A stretch of 64,000 nucleotides of DNA from Ectopseudomonas toyotomiensis (GTDB lineage Bacteria; Pseudomonadota; Gammaproteobacteria; Pseudomonadales; Pseudomonadaceae), in NCBI RefSeq assembly GCF_900115695.1, contig NZ_FOXK01000013.1, forward strand, positions 1 through 64,000, in the 5' to 3' direction. The translations under genes were made by a program, and so were the position numbers. How positions within the stretch are numbered: position 1 is the first letter of the stretch; each line of letters starts with the position of its first letter. The notes below the pieces were generated by a model, which was given only the letters and a program-made list of their open reading frames with translations, was not told where the DNA came from and ran no database searches. Positions 63,032 through 64,000 of the stretch are shown piece by piece.

Positions 63032-64000
63032 GTGGCGCCCGCCGAGGCGTTGCGCCGTCACTTCGACCGCGAGCTGGCGGCCCGGGGCTTTCGCGCCGAC
63101 CCCGCCCAGCAGCGGGCCATCGCCCAACTTGCCGACTGGCTGGGCGCGCAGCTGGCGCCCAAGCGGCGCTGGCGGCGTCCGGCTGCGGGTGTCTACCTGT
63201 GGGGCGGTGTCGGGCGCGGCAAGAGCTTCGTCATGGATTGCCTGTTCGCCGCCGCGCCGGTGGCGAACAAGCGCCGGGTGCACGTGCACGGTTTTCTCCA
63301 GGAGCTGCAACAGCGCCTGAACGCCTACAGCGGCCAGCCCGAGCCGCTGGCCCGGGTCGCCACCGACCTGGCCGGCGAAGCGCGCCTGCTGTGCTTCGAT
63401 GAATTCCATGTGCACGACATCGGCGACGCCATTCTCCTCGGGCGCCTGCTCGAATGCCTGCTGCGTGAAGGCGTGGCGTTGGTGTTCACGTCCAATTTCG
63501 CACCGGCCAGGCTGTGCCCGAACCCGCTCTATCATGTACGCTTCAGGCCGTTCATCGCGTTGCTGCAGCGCCATTGCCAGCTACTCGAATTGGACGCCGG
63601 CGAAGACTATCGCCAGCGCACCCGGCACGATTGGGGGCGCTTCATCCAGGCGCCTGCCGAGCGGGCCGACAGCCTGTTGTGCCGCGCCTTGCAGATCGTG
63701 GCGGGTGAGGGCGGCGAGCTGGAACTGAACCGCCGCTCGTTCGCCCTGCGGGGGCGAAGCGGGCAGGGGATCTGGCTGGATTTTTCGGCGCTGTTCGAGG
63801 TGCCGTCATCGACCGCGGATTACCTGTGGTTGTGCGAACATCTCGCTTGCGTCGCCGTCAGTAACGTTCCGCCGCTGCATCGGCTGTCACTGGATGTGCA
63901 GCAGCGGGTGATCAATTTCATCGATGTTGCCTACGACAGTGGGGTGGTCCTGCTGCTCGCCAGCGAGTCGAGCCTGGAGCAGGTGTGCGCCGATATCGGC
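63032..64000 (+). CDS. zapE: AFG1/ZapE-like ATPase, 3' end cut by window
   Basis: Open to the window end (323 codons seen, no stop). Walker A GGVGRGKS and Walker B LLCFDEFHVHDIGDA are clear, with the family segments VHVHGFLQELQQRL and FTSNFAPARLCPNPLYH. AFG1/ZapE proteins act in cell division or on mitochondria-type quality control. The GTG at 63032 is chosen for want of a better start; a TTG at 63017, inside pcaG, is an alternative, and no clear ribosome site marks either. Confidence 0.8.
   Translation, partial: MAPAEALRRHFDRELAARGFRADPAQQRAIAQLADWLGAQLAPKRRWRRPAAGVYLWGGVGRGKSFVMDCLFAAAPVANKRRVHVHGFLQELQQRLNAYSGQPEPLARVATDLAGEARLLCFDEFHVHDIGDAILLGRLLECLLREGVALVFTSNFAPARLCPNPLYHVRFRPFIALLQRHCQLLELDAGEDYRQRTRHDWGRFIQAPAERADSLLCRALQIVAGEGGELELNRRSFALRGRSGQGIWLDFSALFEVPSSTADYLWLCEHLACVAVSNVPPLHRLSLDVQQRVINFIDVAYDSGVVLLLASESSLEQVCADIG

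Overview
The window is a gap-free, GC-rich gammaproteobacterial chromosome segment that reads as Pseudomonas, probably the P. mendocina/oleovorans side of the genus. The genus call rests on the gene order rplQ-catalase-ferritin-uvrA-MFS-ssb, on a nrdR-ribD-ribE-ribBA-ribH-nusB-thiL-pgpA block, and on the protein sequences. This is an inference from reading alone; no database was searched.

Region 1 (1-14040) holds the 3' end of tuf and then the S10, spc and alpha ribosomal operons (rpsJ to rplQ, with secY, rpmJ and rpoA), all on the + strand. A near-consensus promoter precedes rpsJ. Promoter-like and hairpin signals divide the cluster at rpsN/rpsH and at rpmJ/rpsM.

Region 2 (14239-25340) carries an NhaC-type antiporter, catalase-peroxidase katG, a ferritin of the P. 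aeruginosa FtnA type (Thr where the bacterioferritin heme Met would be), uvrA on the - strand, a YajR-like MFS carrier, ssb, and two overlapping SDR genes. The first SDR lacks the catalytic Tyr-Lys pair.

Region 3 (25396-31128) has ompW/oprG on the - strand behind an ANR/FNR-like box. Divergent from it is a complete TonB2-type energy-transduction operon: DUF3450 protein, TtpC, ExbB, ExbD, TonB and a TPR protein. A Fur-box-like sequence lies in front of it.

Region 4 (31310-37263) is mostly on the - strand: a zinc-type operon (His-rich DUF2796 protein, MacB-like ABC ATPase and permease, DUF3299 protein) with a strong Zur-box match, then a thioredoxin-fold YbbN protein, a methyltransferase and a YbaY-like lipoprotein.

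Region 5 (37409-49640) is the riboflavin block (nrdR, ribD, an FMN riboswitch with an 18-codon reading frame in its leader, ribE, a ribBA-like gene with a degenerate second domain, ribH, nusB, thiL, pgpA, and ribA further on). It continues into btuF and a btuB with a cobalamin riboswitch.

Region 6 (49705-59518, - strand) has a chemoreceptor whose sensor precedes its membrane hairpin, then dxs, an epoxide-hydrolase-like enzyme, a 1090-residue single-chain biotin-dependent carboxylase, ispA and xseB. The carboxylase and hydrolase genes sit between dxs and ispA.

Region 7 (59721-64000) holds a TauE/SafE permease, then pcaQ, pcaH and pcaG for protocatechuate ring cleavage, with a perfect PcaQ-type palindrome across the pcaQ stop codon, and a zapE-like ATPase cut by the window end.

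Short dispersed inverted repeats (a GTAGGGTGCGC family, two REP-like hairpins and a CTCTCCC element) occupy many gene ends. I saw no tRNA or rRNA genes, no CRISPR array, no transposase and no prophage genes.
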